Notes under the pieces: generated by a model | The model's database searches: none | What the model was told of the DNA's origin: nothing | The model's input: the letters and a program-made list of their open reading frames with translations, nothing else | Source: Acidimicrobiia bacterium | GTDB lineage: Bacteria > Actinomycetota > Acidimicrobiia > UBA5794 > UBA11373 | NCBI GenBank assembly: GCA_025456165.1 | Contig: JALOLI010000094.1 | Location: 1 to 8,951 of the forward strand | Reading direction: 5' to 3' | Length of the DNA: 8,951 nt | Position numbers and translations under genes: made by a program | Part shown: piece by piece, positions 1-5,933 of the stretch | How positions within the stretch are numbered: position 1 is the first letter of the stretch | How the letters are laid out: the number at the start of each line of letters is the position of its first letter

Positions 1-328
1 GGCCGGGGCTTTCAACCTCTCCGACCGGGGCGGTCCGGAGTACACCGTCGTCGTCAAGGGCCGCTCCGCCACCCACGTGCGCAAGCTGGCCCGCCGGGTG
101 GGCGAGCTCATCGGTGTGCGGCCCGAGGGAGAGGCCCCCGACGGGAGCGAGCCCTGGCTGGTGGTCGACGGGGGCGATGTGGTGGCCCACTTCCTCACCG
201 ACGAGTCGCTGCGCCGCTACGGCCTGGTCGAGTGGTTCGGCGCCGGGGCCGAGACTCCCGGTGACGTGTTCGTCGTGGCCATGCTGGAGCGCCTCCAGAC
301 CCTGCAAGAGGGGCGCCGCACCGCCTGA
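1..328 (+). CDS. rsfS: Ribosomal silencing factor RsfS (iojap/YbeB family), 3' part only
   Basis: The reading frame is already open at the left edge (first full codon at base 2) and gives 108 visible residues before TGA at 326-328. Visible residues 14-24 (EYTVVVKGRSA), 25-38 (HVRKLARRVGELIG), 52-64 (WLVVDGGDVVAHF) and 70-79 (ending YGLVEWFG) follow the order of conserved blocks in RsfS: the 'DYFVI.tG.S..qv.ai' strand-helix, 'W.l.DyGDvvvH' and '..yYdLE.LW'. Known RsfS proteins bind uL14 on the large ribosomal subunit and block subunit joining in stationary phase or starvation. Differences from typical members are YGLVEW in place of YDLERLW and an extra tail of about 28 residues. The N-terminus, probably fewer than 30 residues, lies outside the window. 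The gene converges with the GTPase gene, with 71 bases between the stops. No clear terminator hairpin is visible in that gap. A divergent RsfS-like paralogue is the main alternative. Confidence 0.7.
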   Translation, partial: AGAFNLSDRGGPEYTVVVKGRSATHVRKLARRVGELIGVRPEGEAPDGSEPWLVVDGGDVVAHFLTDESLRRYGLVEWFGAGAETPGDVFVVAMLERLQTLQEGRRTA

Positions 329-399
329 TTGCCGACAGGGCTAGGGGGGGACCGTCGATCGCTTCGAAGATGCGGATGGCGGCCCGCCCGGCGCGTGCC

Positions 400-1416
400 T
401 CAGGCGTGGAGTTCGAGGACGTCGCCGTCTTCGAGGCGATGGTCCCGGCCGACTTGCACTCCCTCGACCCCGGCCCGGCTCCAAAGGCGGGCGTGCTTGA
501 GGGCGCCGGCCACCTCTTTGTGGACCATGACGGCGACGTCGTGCACGGTCTGGCCCCGCCGCAGGGTGTAGGGACGGCTGAGATCGGCAGGCCGGTGCGG
601 CACCTTGGTGTAGACCCGGACCACCCCCAGCGCCTCGAACAGCCACCGCCCGAAGGCGTCGAGCCCGGCGCCGCTGACGGTCGAGGCCGGCAGGGCCGAG
701 TAGGCCAGCCCGGTCAGCTCGCGGAGCACGGCCAGCTCCCCATCCAGGTCGCCGATCAGGTCGGCTTTGGCGGTGACGAACAGGGTGGGCAGGTACACCG
801 CGAAGGGATCGTCCGCTTCGTGCCGATCGGGGGCCACTCCCCGGGGCCATGAGGGGAGGAGGTGGACCCGGCGCCCGTCGAGGATCTCGTGGAGGCGCAG
901 CACTTGCTCGACGCAGGCGGGGTCCGACAGGTCGATCACGAGCAGGGCACCGTCGGCGGGCTGGAGGGCGTTGGCGAGCCAGGGCACCGGGTGCTCGGCA
1001 GTGACGGGCGGCAGGTCCACCAACTGGAAGGCCACATCCTCGAACGGCAGCATCCCGGGATGGGGGTGCTGAGTGGTGAAGGGGTACGGCCCCGCCGCGG
1101 CGTGGGAGTGGGTGAGGGCGTGGTGCAGGCTCGACTTGCCCGAGTTCGGCGGGCCGAGGAGGGCGATCTGGGCGGCGCCTTCGGGGCGCACCACCGTGGG
1201 CGGGCCGGTGCGGGCGGCGCCGCGCCGGGCGGCGGTGAGCTCCTCGGTGAGCTCGGCGATGCGCCCCTTGATGTCCGCCTGGAGGTGGTCGGTGCCCTTG
1301 TGCTTGGGGATGGTGCGCAGCATCTCCCGCAGGCACTCCAGCCGCTCCCGGGGCTCGCGGGCGGCGCGGTAGGCCGCTTCGGCAGTTCTGTAATCGGGGG
1401 TCAGGTTGGCCGGCAT
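400..1416 (-). CDS. TGS-domain GTPase of the OBG/DRG class
   Basis: This 338-residue protein has three parts. Residues 1-65 form a charged helical N-terminus beginning MPANLTPDY with MLRTIPKHKGTDHL at 32-45, a hallmark of DRG-related bacterial and archaeal GTPases, which also fixes the ATG at 1416. Residues 82-262 are the G domain: G1 GPPNSGKSS at 88-96, a G2 threonine in PFTT at 112-115, G3 DLPP at 134-137, G4 TAKAD at 215-219 and a probable G5 near STVSGAG at 245-251. Residues 266-338 are a TGS domain (VYTKVP to LEDGDVLELHA). Known relatives bind GTP and act with ribosomes or RNA; the cellular role of this bacterial subgroup is poorly defined. G3 ends in PP rather than PG, and G4 is AKAD rather than NKxD, which could weaken guanine recognition. 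No strong Shine-Dalgarno sequence precedes the start. The gene lies 66 bases after the HD-GYP gene on the same strand, so co-transcription is likely but not certain. Confidence 0.87.
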   Translation of the reverse strand: MPANLTPDYRTAEAAYRAAREPRERLECLREMLRTIPKHKGTDHLQADIKGRIAELTEELTAARRGAARTGPPTVVRPEGAAQIALLGPPNSGKSSLHHALTHSHAAAGPYPFTTQHPHPGMLPFEDVAFQLVDLPPVTAEHPVPWLANALQPADGALLVIDLSDPACVEQVLRLHEILDGRRVHLLPSWPRGVAPDRHEADDPFAVYLPTLFVTAKADLIGDLDGELAVLRELTGLAYSALPASTVSGAGLDAFGRWLFEALGVVRVYTKVPHRPADLSRPYTLRRGQTVHDVAVMVHKEVAGALKHARLWSRAGVEGVQVGRDHRLEDGDVLELHA

Positions 1417-1466
1417 CGCTTCGGGATCGCTATGGCCCCGATGTTGGCCGATCGGGCGGCCCGGCG

Positions 1467-1484
1467 GAGCCGGGAGGGCGGCTC
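1467..1484 (-). other. Small inverted repeat at the end of the HD-GYP gene
   Basis: The arms GAGCCG (1467-1472) and CGGCTC (1479-1484) are perfect complements around a six-base loop. They overlap the HD-GYP stop codon (1483-1485) and lie in the gap before the GTPase gene. There is no T-run after it on the minus strand, so it is at best a weak attenuator or an mRNA 3'-end structure. Six-base arms arise often by chance at this GC content. Confidence 0.2.
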
Positions 1485-2853
1485 AGACGTCGGTCGTCAC
1501 CCGGGCATGGGCAAGGAAGGCGGCCGGGGAGATCCCCGCCCGGTCGGGGGTCAGGTGGGCGGACACCTCGGCCCTGACGAACGACCGCGGCTCGGGATCG
1601 GCCAGCCGCCGGCCCGAGGCGTCGGCCACCAGCAGGGCGGGAACCGGTCCCAGGGGATCGGTGGCGGGCCGGGTCACCAGAACCGTCTCGCCGCCGTTCA
1701 ATCGCAGCACGGACCCCGGCGGGTACTCGCCCATGATGTCGATGAAGGCAAAGACCACATCGGGGTCGTACATCGTGCCCGCTCCCTCGAGCAGCACCTG
1801 CAGTGCCCGGACCGGTGTCTCCGGGCGGCGGTAGGAGCGGTGGCTGGTGATGGCGTCGTAGCCGTCGGCGACCGCGGTGAAGCGGGTGAACAGGTGCAGG
1901 GGGTGGTGCCGGTAACCCGGGGGGCCGGTGTGGTCCGGGGGCTCCTCGAAGTAGAAGAGGTTGGGGTAGCCGGAGCCGTCGTAGCGGGCGTGGTGCTCCA
2001 GCGCCACGACCGCCACCACCTCCTGGCCCGGCTCGGCGGCGGTGAGGATCGCCTCGGCGCCTTCACGCGGATGGCGGTGGATCTCGGCCCACTGCTCGGG
2101 GCTCAGCCTCCCCGGGTGCTGCAGGACCGACTCGGGCACCGCGATCTTCCCTATGTCGTGGAGCAGCGCCCCCATGCCCAGGAGCACCTGGTCCCGGGTG
2201 TCGAGCCCGGCCGCTCGTCCGATCATCAGGGTCAGGATGCAGGTGTTCACCGAGTGGTAGAAGGTGTACTCGCTGTGGCTCTTCATGGTGGAGAGCAGCA
2301 GCGCCGCCGCCGGATCCTCGACGCACAGGTCCATGAGCGTGCGCACCGCCAGGGCAGCCTCCGAAAGCGAAGCCCGGTCGCGCTCGATGACCGCGAAACT
2401 CACCGCCCGCAGCAAGTCGAGCGTGGCGTTGTAGGCCCCGCCCTGCCCCTCCGCCCCGGCCAGGTCCTCCGGCGATAGGTTGTCCTGATTGAGGCGCACC
2501 GAACCCGTATCGGGGAAGTCCCGGCTCTCCCCGGCGAGGACGGCGGTCAGGCGGGCCAGGTCGAGGGACTGGATCGGGGGCACCAGGGTGAGCGAGACCA
2601 CGCCGCGGTCCCGCATCACCCGGAGGAACCCGTTGTGGGCCAGCGAGGCGACGGGAAGCAGGGTGCGGTCGAGGTACACCGAGTCGTCGACGACGGTCAG
2701 TTGCACGGGGTGGGAAGGGGAGAGGGCGGCGGCCGAGGCTGCCACCTCTCCGAGGGCGGCGGTGGTGAGAGGGTGGCCCGAGCCGTAGAGGCGGTGAAGG
2801 GTGGCGGCCCGGCGCAGGGAGACGAGCAGGGCTCCGACGGCGCGCTCGCTCAT
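1483..2853 (-). CDS. HD-GYP domain cyclic-di-GMP phosphodiesterase with N-terminal accessory module
   Basis: This is a 456-residue protein without obvious membrane segments. Residues 14-108 form an alpha/beta module (LRRAATLHRLY, LTVVDDSVYLDRTLLP, DLARLTAVLAG) that matches the N-terminal region of the neighbouring HEAT protein. Residues 140-190 are a helical linker. Residues 195-375 are an HD-GYP domain: YHSVN (H200), HDIGK 232-236, HRHPREG (H259, H261), HHARYDGSGYP 287-297 and VADGYDAIT (D330). All expected metal ligands and the GYP signature are present, so it is probably an active phosphodiesterase of c-di-GMP or a related cyclic dinucleotide. About 14 extra residues follow GYP (roughly 298-317, rich in acidic, proline and histidine residues). 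Residues 380-456 form a C-terminal extension that I do not recognise. The ATG at 2853 has GGGAGG (2860-2865) six bases upstream and overlaps the HEAT protein stop (ATGA, 2850-2853), so the two are probably translationally coupled. Confidence 0.92.
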   Translation of the reverse strand: MSERAVGALLVSLRRAATLHRLYGSGHPLTTAALGEVAASAAALSPSHPVQLTVVDDSVYLDRTLLPVASLAHNGFLRVMRDRGVVSLTLVPPIQSLDLARLTAVLAGESRDFPDTGSVRLNQDNLSPEDLAGAEGQGGAYNATLDLLRAVSFAVIERDRASLSEAALAVRTLMDLCVEDPAAALLLSTMKSHSEYTFYHSVNTCILTLMIGRAAGLDTRDQVLLGMGALLHDIGKIAVPESVLQHPGRLSPEQWAEIHRHPREGAEAILTAAEPGQEVVAVVALEHHARYDGSGYPNLFYFEEPPDHTGPPGYRHHPLHLFTRFTAVADGYDAITSHRSYRRPETPVRALQVLLEGAGTMYDPDVVFAFIDIMGEYPPGSVLRLNGGETVLVTRPATDPLGPVPALLVADASGRRLADPEPRSFVRAEVSAHLTPDRAGISPAAFLAHARVTTDV

Positions 2854-4766
2854 CGACGGCCTCCCGCCAGTGCCTGTCGCGCCGCCGCCCGGGCGGGGCG
2901 CGCCACCCCGGACCCGGGGCGAAGACGGGCCAGATGCTGCAGCATGCGGCGTGCCTCTGCGGTGTCCCGCCGTGCCAGGACGGCCACTGCCGCCGTCTGC
3001 TCTTGTGGGGAGGGGCGGCCCGCCAGGAAGCGGGAAAGGGCACCGTCGATGGGGAGGCCGCTAGCGGGTGCCCTGAGCACGGACAAGGCCCGGAGCCGCA
3101 CCGCGGCCTCAGCGTCGGCCAGGGCCGCCAGGGCGGCTTGCGCCCCCGCCGCCGGGTCGGTCCCGGCCAGCGCCGACAGGGCCTCGGCGCGCACCGCCGG
3201 GTCGGGGTGTTTGCAGGCGGAGCGCAGGCCGGGGGCCGCTTCCTCCCGGCCGCAGCGAGCCAGCGCCTCGATGAGGTGGAGGACGAGGTACCCGCGCCGA
3301 TCGGACAGGCGGTTGACCAGGGCCCCGGGACGGAGGCGGGCCACTCCGATCAGGAGGGCCACCAGAGCCCGGCGGCGGGCCTGGTTCCTCTCGCGCCCCA
3401 GGATCTCGACGACGGGGTCGGCGGCGAAGAGGGCCACCAGGGCCACGATGGGTTCCGGCGGCCCTTCGGGAGCCGCGGCGAGGCCGTCTACCAAGCGATC
3501 GAGGGTCCCCACCTGCAGCACCTCCTCCACCCGGCCCCGCACCACCGCTTTGCGCTCCGGGGTGTGGGAGTGGGCGAGGAGCAGACGGGCCCAGGCGCCG
3601 GCCCGCGCCGGGTCGCCGGCCGCGAGGGCGTCGTGCACCTTGCCGGCGAAGACCGCGGCGAGGCGGGCAAAGCCGTCCTCGGCGGCCATCCCGACCAGGG
3701 CCTCGGCCACCCTGATGCCGGCTCGCAGGTTCTCCTGGGGCCCCGGGACCTGGGCGCGCAGGCTCTCTCCCACCCGGCGACGCAGATCGGCATTCTCCGG
3801 TCGGAGCATCTGGGTGATCCGGTCGGAGACCAGTTGCTCGGCGGTGAGCATCTCGAGGGCGCGGCCGCTCTGGCCCTCCTGGGCGGCGGCAATGCGGGCG
3901 TAGTCGACCAGGCGGGGATGGGCCTCGGGAGCCAGCAGCTGGGCGAGGGCATGGAGGTCCTCGTCGGAGAACTGGTCGAGCAGCAGGCGGAAGGGCTCCT
4001 CCTCCCGGCGAGCCAGGAACTGCTCGAAGAGGAGGCTCTGCTGCTCGCGCGGCAGGTCGAAGAAGGAGTCGGTGAAGCCGTGCACCAGCTCCTGGAGGCC
4101 CCGGAAGTCGCCGGCCTGGAGGCGTTCGAAGAGCAGCCGGTACTCCCCGAGGTAGCGCCTTTCGGCATCGGGGGCATCTCCGGACGCTGCCGGCACCGGG
4201 CCCCCGGCGTCGGGCTCGTCCTCGATCTCCTCGGCGCCCCGGGCGAGCGTCTCCGGCATGCTGGTGAGGCGCCCGTGCTCGAGCAGGGTGAGGCTGGACA
4301 CCCCGGCCTGGGCGAGCGCAGCGGCCGGGCCGGGGTCATGGCCGCCCGGGGCCTCGGGGGAGGTGACCAGTTCGAGGAGGTGCAGCAGATCGTCCGGGCC
4401 CGGCGGGGAGGCGAAGAGGATCCCGGAGATGCCGCGGGCGAAGGCGGCTCGGGCGAAGGCCGACGCGGCCTCACGGCGGGCAGGAAGGGGGCGGTCGTCC
4501 CAACGGAAGCCGGTGCCGTGCACCTCCAGCGTGAAGGGGAACGACGGGACGGCGCCGAGGGTGGCTACCGCCCGGCGGTAGGCGTCGTGGGGTCTGGGAT
4601 CCTGGTAGACGCGGCACATCGTCCAGGCCACGGCCAGGGCGTCGACCAGGCCGGCGGCGAGGGCAGCAGCGGCGTCGTCGGCCGCGTCGCCTGCCGGCCC
4701 CCGGGGGGCGTCGGGGGGCGCGATAGGCGGCATCGACCGCGTGGTGGTGGCGGTGGCGTCCAGCAT
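2850..4766 (-). CDS. HEAT-repeat protein with the same N-terminal module as the adjacent HD-GYP protein
   Basis: This is a predicted soluble protein of 638 residues. Residues 1-40 are low-complexity Ala/Pro/Asp. Residues 45-136 (LAVAWTMCRVY, FTLEVHGTGFRWDDRPLP, ARGISGILF, DLLHLLELV) align by eye with residues 14-108 of the HD-GYP protein. Residues 178-202 are an acidic Pro/Ala linker. Residues 205-480 are mostly helical, with LLFERLQAGDFRGLQELVHG and several amphipathic helices. Residues 494-566 hold the clearest HEAT-type helix pairs (HPDPAVRAEALSALAG; DAEAAVRLRALSVLRA). HEAT repeats generally act as protein-binding scaffolds; I see no catalytic motif. A partner or regulator of the HD-GYP enzyme is an inference from the shared module and the ATGA overlap. 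ATG 4766 is the first possible start after an in-frame stop 30 bases upstream, but GGGAAGG sits only one base before it and inside a hairpin. The true start could be codon 12, although no ribosome site precedes that codon. Confidence 0.8.
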   Translation of the reverse strand: MLDATATTTRSMPPIAPPDAPRGPAGDAADDAAAALAAGLVDALAVAWTMCRVYQDPRPHDAYRRAVATLGAVPSFPFTLEVHGTGFRWDDRPLPARREAASAFARAAFARGISGILFASPPGPDDLLHLLELVTSPEAPGGHDPGPAAALAQAGVSSLTLLEHGRLTSMPETLARGAEEIEDEPDAGGPVPAASGDAPDAERRYLGEYRLLFERLQAGDFRGLQELVHGFTDSFFDLPREQQSLLFEQFLARREEEPFRLLLDQFSDEDLHALAQLLAPEAHPRLVDYARIAAAQEGQSGRALEMLTAEQLVSDRITQMLRPENADLRRRVGESLRAQVPGPQENLRAGIRVAEALVGMAAEDGFARLAAVFAGKVHDALAAGDPARAGAWARLLLAHSHTPERKAVVRGRVEEVLQVGTLDRLVDGLAAAPEGPPEPIVALVALFAADPVVEILGRERNQARRRALVALLIGVARLRPGALVNRLSDRRGYLVLHLIEALARCGREEAAPGLRSACKHPDPAVRAEALSALAGTDPAAGAQAALAALADAEAAVRLRALSVLRAPASGLPIDGALSRFLAGRPSPQEQTAAVAVLARRDTAEARRMLQHLARLRPGSGVARPARAAARQALAGGRR

Positions 4767-4793
4767 GCCTTCCCAGGTGTGTGTCGGGAAGGC
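4767..4793 (-). promoter_or_regulatory. Perfect inverted repeat directly upstream of the HEAT gene start
   Basis: The arms GCCTTCCC (4767-4774) and GGGAAGGC (4786-4793) are perfect 8-base complements around an 11-base spacer containing a TG-repeat run. On the minus-strand mRNA the 3' arm, GGGAAGGC, is the only purine-rich ribosome-binding-like sequence and ends at the base before the ATG. The structure could sequester the initiation site, or be a dyad operator. Perfect 8-base hairpins are expected a few times by chance in a window of this composition, so only the position makes this one notable. Confidence 0.35.
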
Positions 4794-4868
4794 TCATCGG
4801 CGCCGTCGGGGGCCGGGTTGAGGCCGGGCGCCAGGTATCAGGGGCTACGCGAACAGGGCTGCCTCAGT

Positions 4869-4903
4869 GCCGGATGCCACCCGACCTTCGGCCGGCATTC
4901 GGC
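4869..4903 (-). terminator. Possible hairpin terminator after the SDR gene
   Basis: The arms GCCGGATGCC (4869-4878) and GGCATTCGGC (4894-4903) are complementary at 9 of 10 positions around a 15-base loop. The loop itself holds a small CCGA/TCGG pairing. It begins 29 bases beyond the SDR stop on the minus strand. No T-run follows, as is common in high-GC bacteria, so Rho-independent activity is uncertain. The rest of the 166-base gap to the HEAT gene contains no convincing promoter. The most AT-rich spot, TGATACC on the minus strand near 4836-4842, has no matching -35 box. Confidence 0.35.
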
Positions 4904-4932
4904 GAGGGGCGGCGGCCTGGTGGCGCAACCCC

Positions 4933-5644
4933 TCAGGGCGACGCCGGCCGGTGGCGCCGCGCCCGGCGAGTGGCCTGGTTCATGTAGAAACGGGTGAAGC
5001 CGGGGGCGCTCCCCGCCAGCCGGGCCAGCCAGCGGGTCTTGGGGTCGGCATAGATCACCGGCCGCTTGCGGACAACCCCGCGCAGGATGGCGTCGGCCAC
5101 CTGCTCGGGGGGGATGGGCTTGACCGTGCCGGAGATCCGCCGCAACTCGTCGGGCTTGTAGGGCTCCTCTCCGGCGAGTTGGGGGGTATCCACATCGGAG
5201 GGGTACACGCAGGCGACGTGGATGCCGTGAGGGCGCATCTCGATCCGCAGGATGTCGGTCAGCCCGCGCACGGCGTACTTCGACGCCCCGTAGGCGGTGT
5301 AGCCGAACACCGGGATGAGGCCCGCCGTCGAGGAGATCGCCACGATGCTCCCCCGGCGTCGAGCCAGCATGGCGGGGACGACTGCCCGGATGCAGTGGAG
5401 GGTGCCGAAGTAGTTGACCGCCATGTGACGGTCGAACACCTCGGCGGGGATGTCCTGGAAGTAGCCGGGCCGGGCGATCCCCGCCGAGGTCAGGAGCAAG
5501 TCGCAGGGGCCCAGGGTGGCGACACAGGCAGCCACCGCCGCCTCGGCTTGCTCCCGGCGGGAGACGTCGGCCGCCTCCAGGTGGATTGCCGTCCGGGGGC
5601 GACCCCCCGGTGACGATGGCGTGGATGTCGCGGAAGGGTTCCAT
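4933..5644 (-). pseudogene. Short-chain dehydrogenase resembling 3-ketodihydrosphingosine reductase, frame broken near the N-terminus
   Basis: A credible start exists at ATG 5644, after GAGG at 5650-5653. It encodes MEPFRDIHAIVTGGS, the first strand and start of the TGxxxGxG nucleotide loop. That frame then turns into Gly/Pro/Arg-rich nonsense. From about 5600 the SDR continues in another frame: HLEAADVS, then (numbered from GTG 5535) TSAG at 16-19, VNYFG 40-44, SS 68-69, YxxxK Y82/K86 and the C-terminus to TGA 4933. Compared with intact SDRs about 35-40 codons, covering the rest of the Rossmann loop and strand beta-2, are missing at the junction. The AYGASKYAVRGL and YPSDVDTPQLAGEE segments resemble eukaryotic KDSR, an NADPH-dependent 3-ketosphinganine reductase, more than FabG. 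Without the nucleotide loop the product should be inactive. NNAG is also degenerate (TSAG). A GTG at 5535 would give 200 residues but no cofactor site. True decay and assembly deletion are both possible. The start is 7 bases past the stop of the small membrane protein. Confidence 0.75.
5593..5610. repeat. GC-only hairpin at the SDR frame break
   Basis: CCGGGGG (5593-5599) and CCCCCGG (5604-5610) are perfect 7-base complements with the four-base loop CGAC. The dyad sits where the SDR sequence jumps from its first frame to its second. Structures like this promote polymerase slippage and deletions in cells, and also cause dropouts in sequencing and assembly. Confidence 0.6.
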
Positions 5645-5651
5645 GGTCACC

Positions 5652-5897
5652 TCAGGCGAAACGCGCTATCAGGAACACCCCGCCGGCCAGGGCGGCGACG
5701 ACGATGGCCAGGTTGGCGTAGCCCTCGTGCTCCGGGGCGAACATGCCGGTGCGCCAGAAGTAGGCCGTGTCGAGGATCCCCAGGAACACGAGCATGCCTC
5801 CGGCCACCAGCGCCAGGGACTCGCCCAGGGGCTCCTCGAGCACGAGCAGGATGGCCGCCGTCACCAGCAGCAGCGCCAGCACCGTGTCGCTGAACAC
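5652..5897 (-). CDS. Small three-helix membrane protein of unknown function
   Basis: This is an 81-residue hydrophobic protein starting at GTG 5897. Probable membrane helices are residues 4-21, 27-46 and 62-80. A polar loop at about 47-61 (WRTGMFAPEHEGYAN) lies between the second and third. I do not recognise a family. The frame is open for 12 further codons upstream without any standard start codon. No ribosome site precedes GTG 5897, whereas a perfect one lies 45 bases further upstream and leads into a seven-codon ORF in another frame (5914-5937). The true N-terminus is therefore unsure: either translation re-initiates, or a one-base indel separates the real start MTDNAAT from DHEFPFVFSDTV. 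It sits between the decarboxylase and SDR genes; its stop is 7 bases before the likely SDR start, so the three are probably one operon. Confidence 0.65.
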   Translation of the reverse strand: MFSDTVLALLLVTAAILLVLEEPLGESLALVAGGMLVFLGILDTAYFWRTGMFAPEHEGYANLAIVVAALAGGVFLIARFA

Positions 5898-5933
5898 GAA
5901 GGGGAACTCGTGGTCAGGTGGCGGCGTTGTCGG

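Noticed and set aside
355..442. Imperfect inverted repeat TCGCTTCGAAGATG / CGTCTTCGAGGCGA around the GTPase stop
   Set aside because: Two mismatches and a spacer of more than 50 bases, with one arm inside conserved TGS coding sequence. It is probably chance and not a terminator.
1448..1455. Palindrome CCGATCGG between the HD-GYP and GTPase genes
   Set aside because: Eight-base palindromes of this composition are common in GC-rich DNA, and nothing else marks it as a regulator site.
862..2478. A 538-codon open frame on the + strand
   Set aside because: It lies antisense to the GTPase and HD-GYP genes, both with clear motifs. Its translation is Gly/Arg/His/Val-rich without a domain, typical of reverse-strand frames in GC-rich DNA.
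4836..4842. Possible -10 box (TGATACC, minus strand) for the HEAT operon
   Set aside because: No matching -35 element and a poor match to TAnnnT. It is not strong enough to annotate.
2934..4997. A 687-codon open frame on the + strand
   Set aside because: It is antisense to the HEAT gene, low in complexity and Gly/Gln/Ala-rich. The HEAT frame has ordered helices, a shared module with its neighbour and coupling to the next gene.
4838..5650. A 270-codon frame on the - strand starting with the SDR N-terminus
   Set aside because: Only its first 15 or so residues are SDR-like. The rest is out of frame with the conserved SDR sequence, so it is not a real full-length protein.
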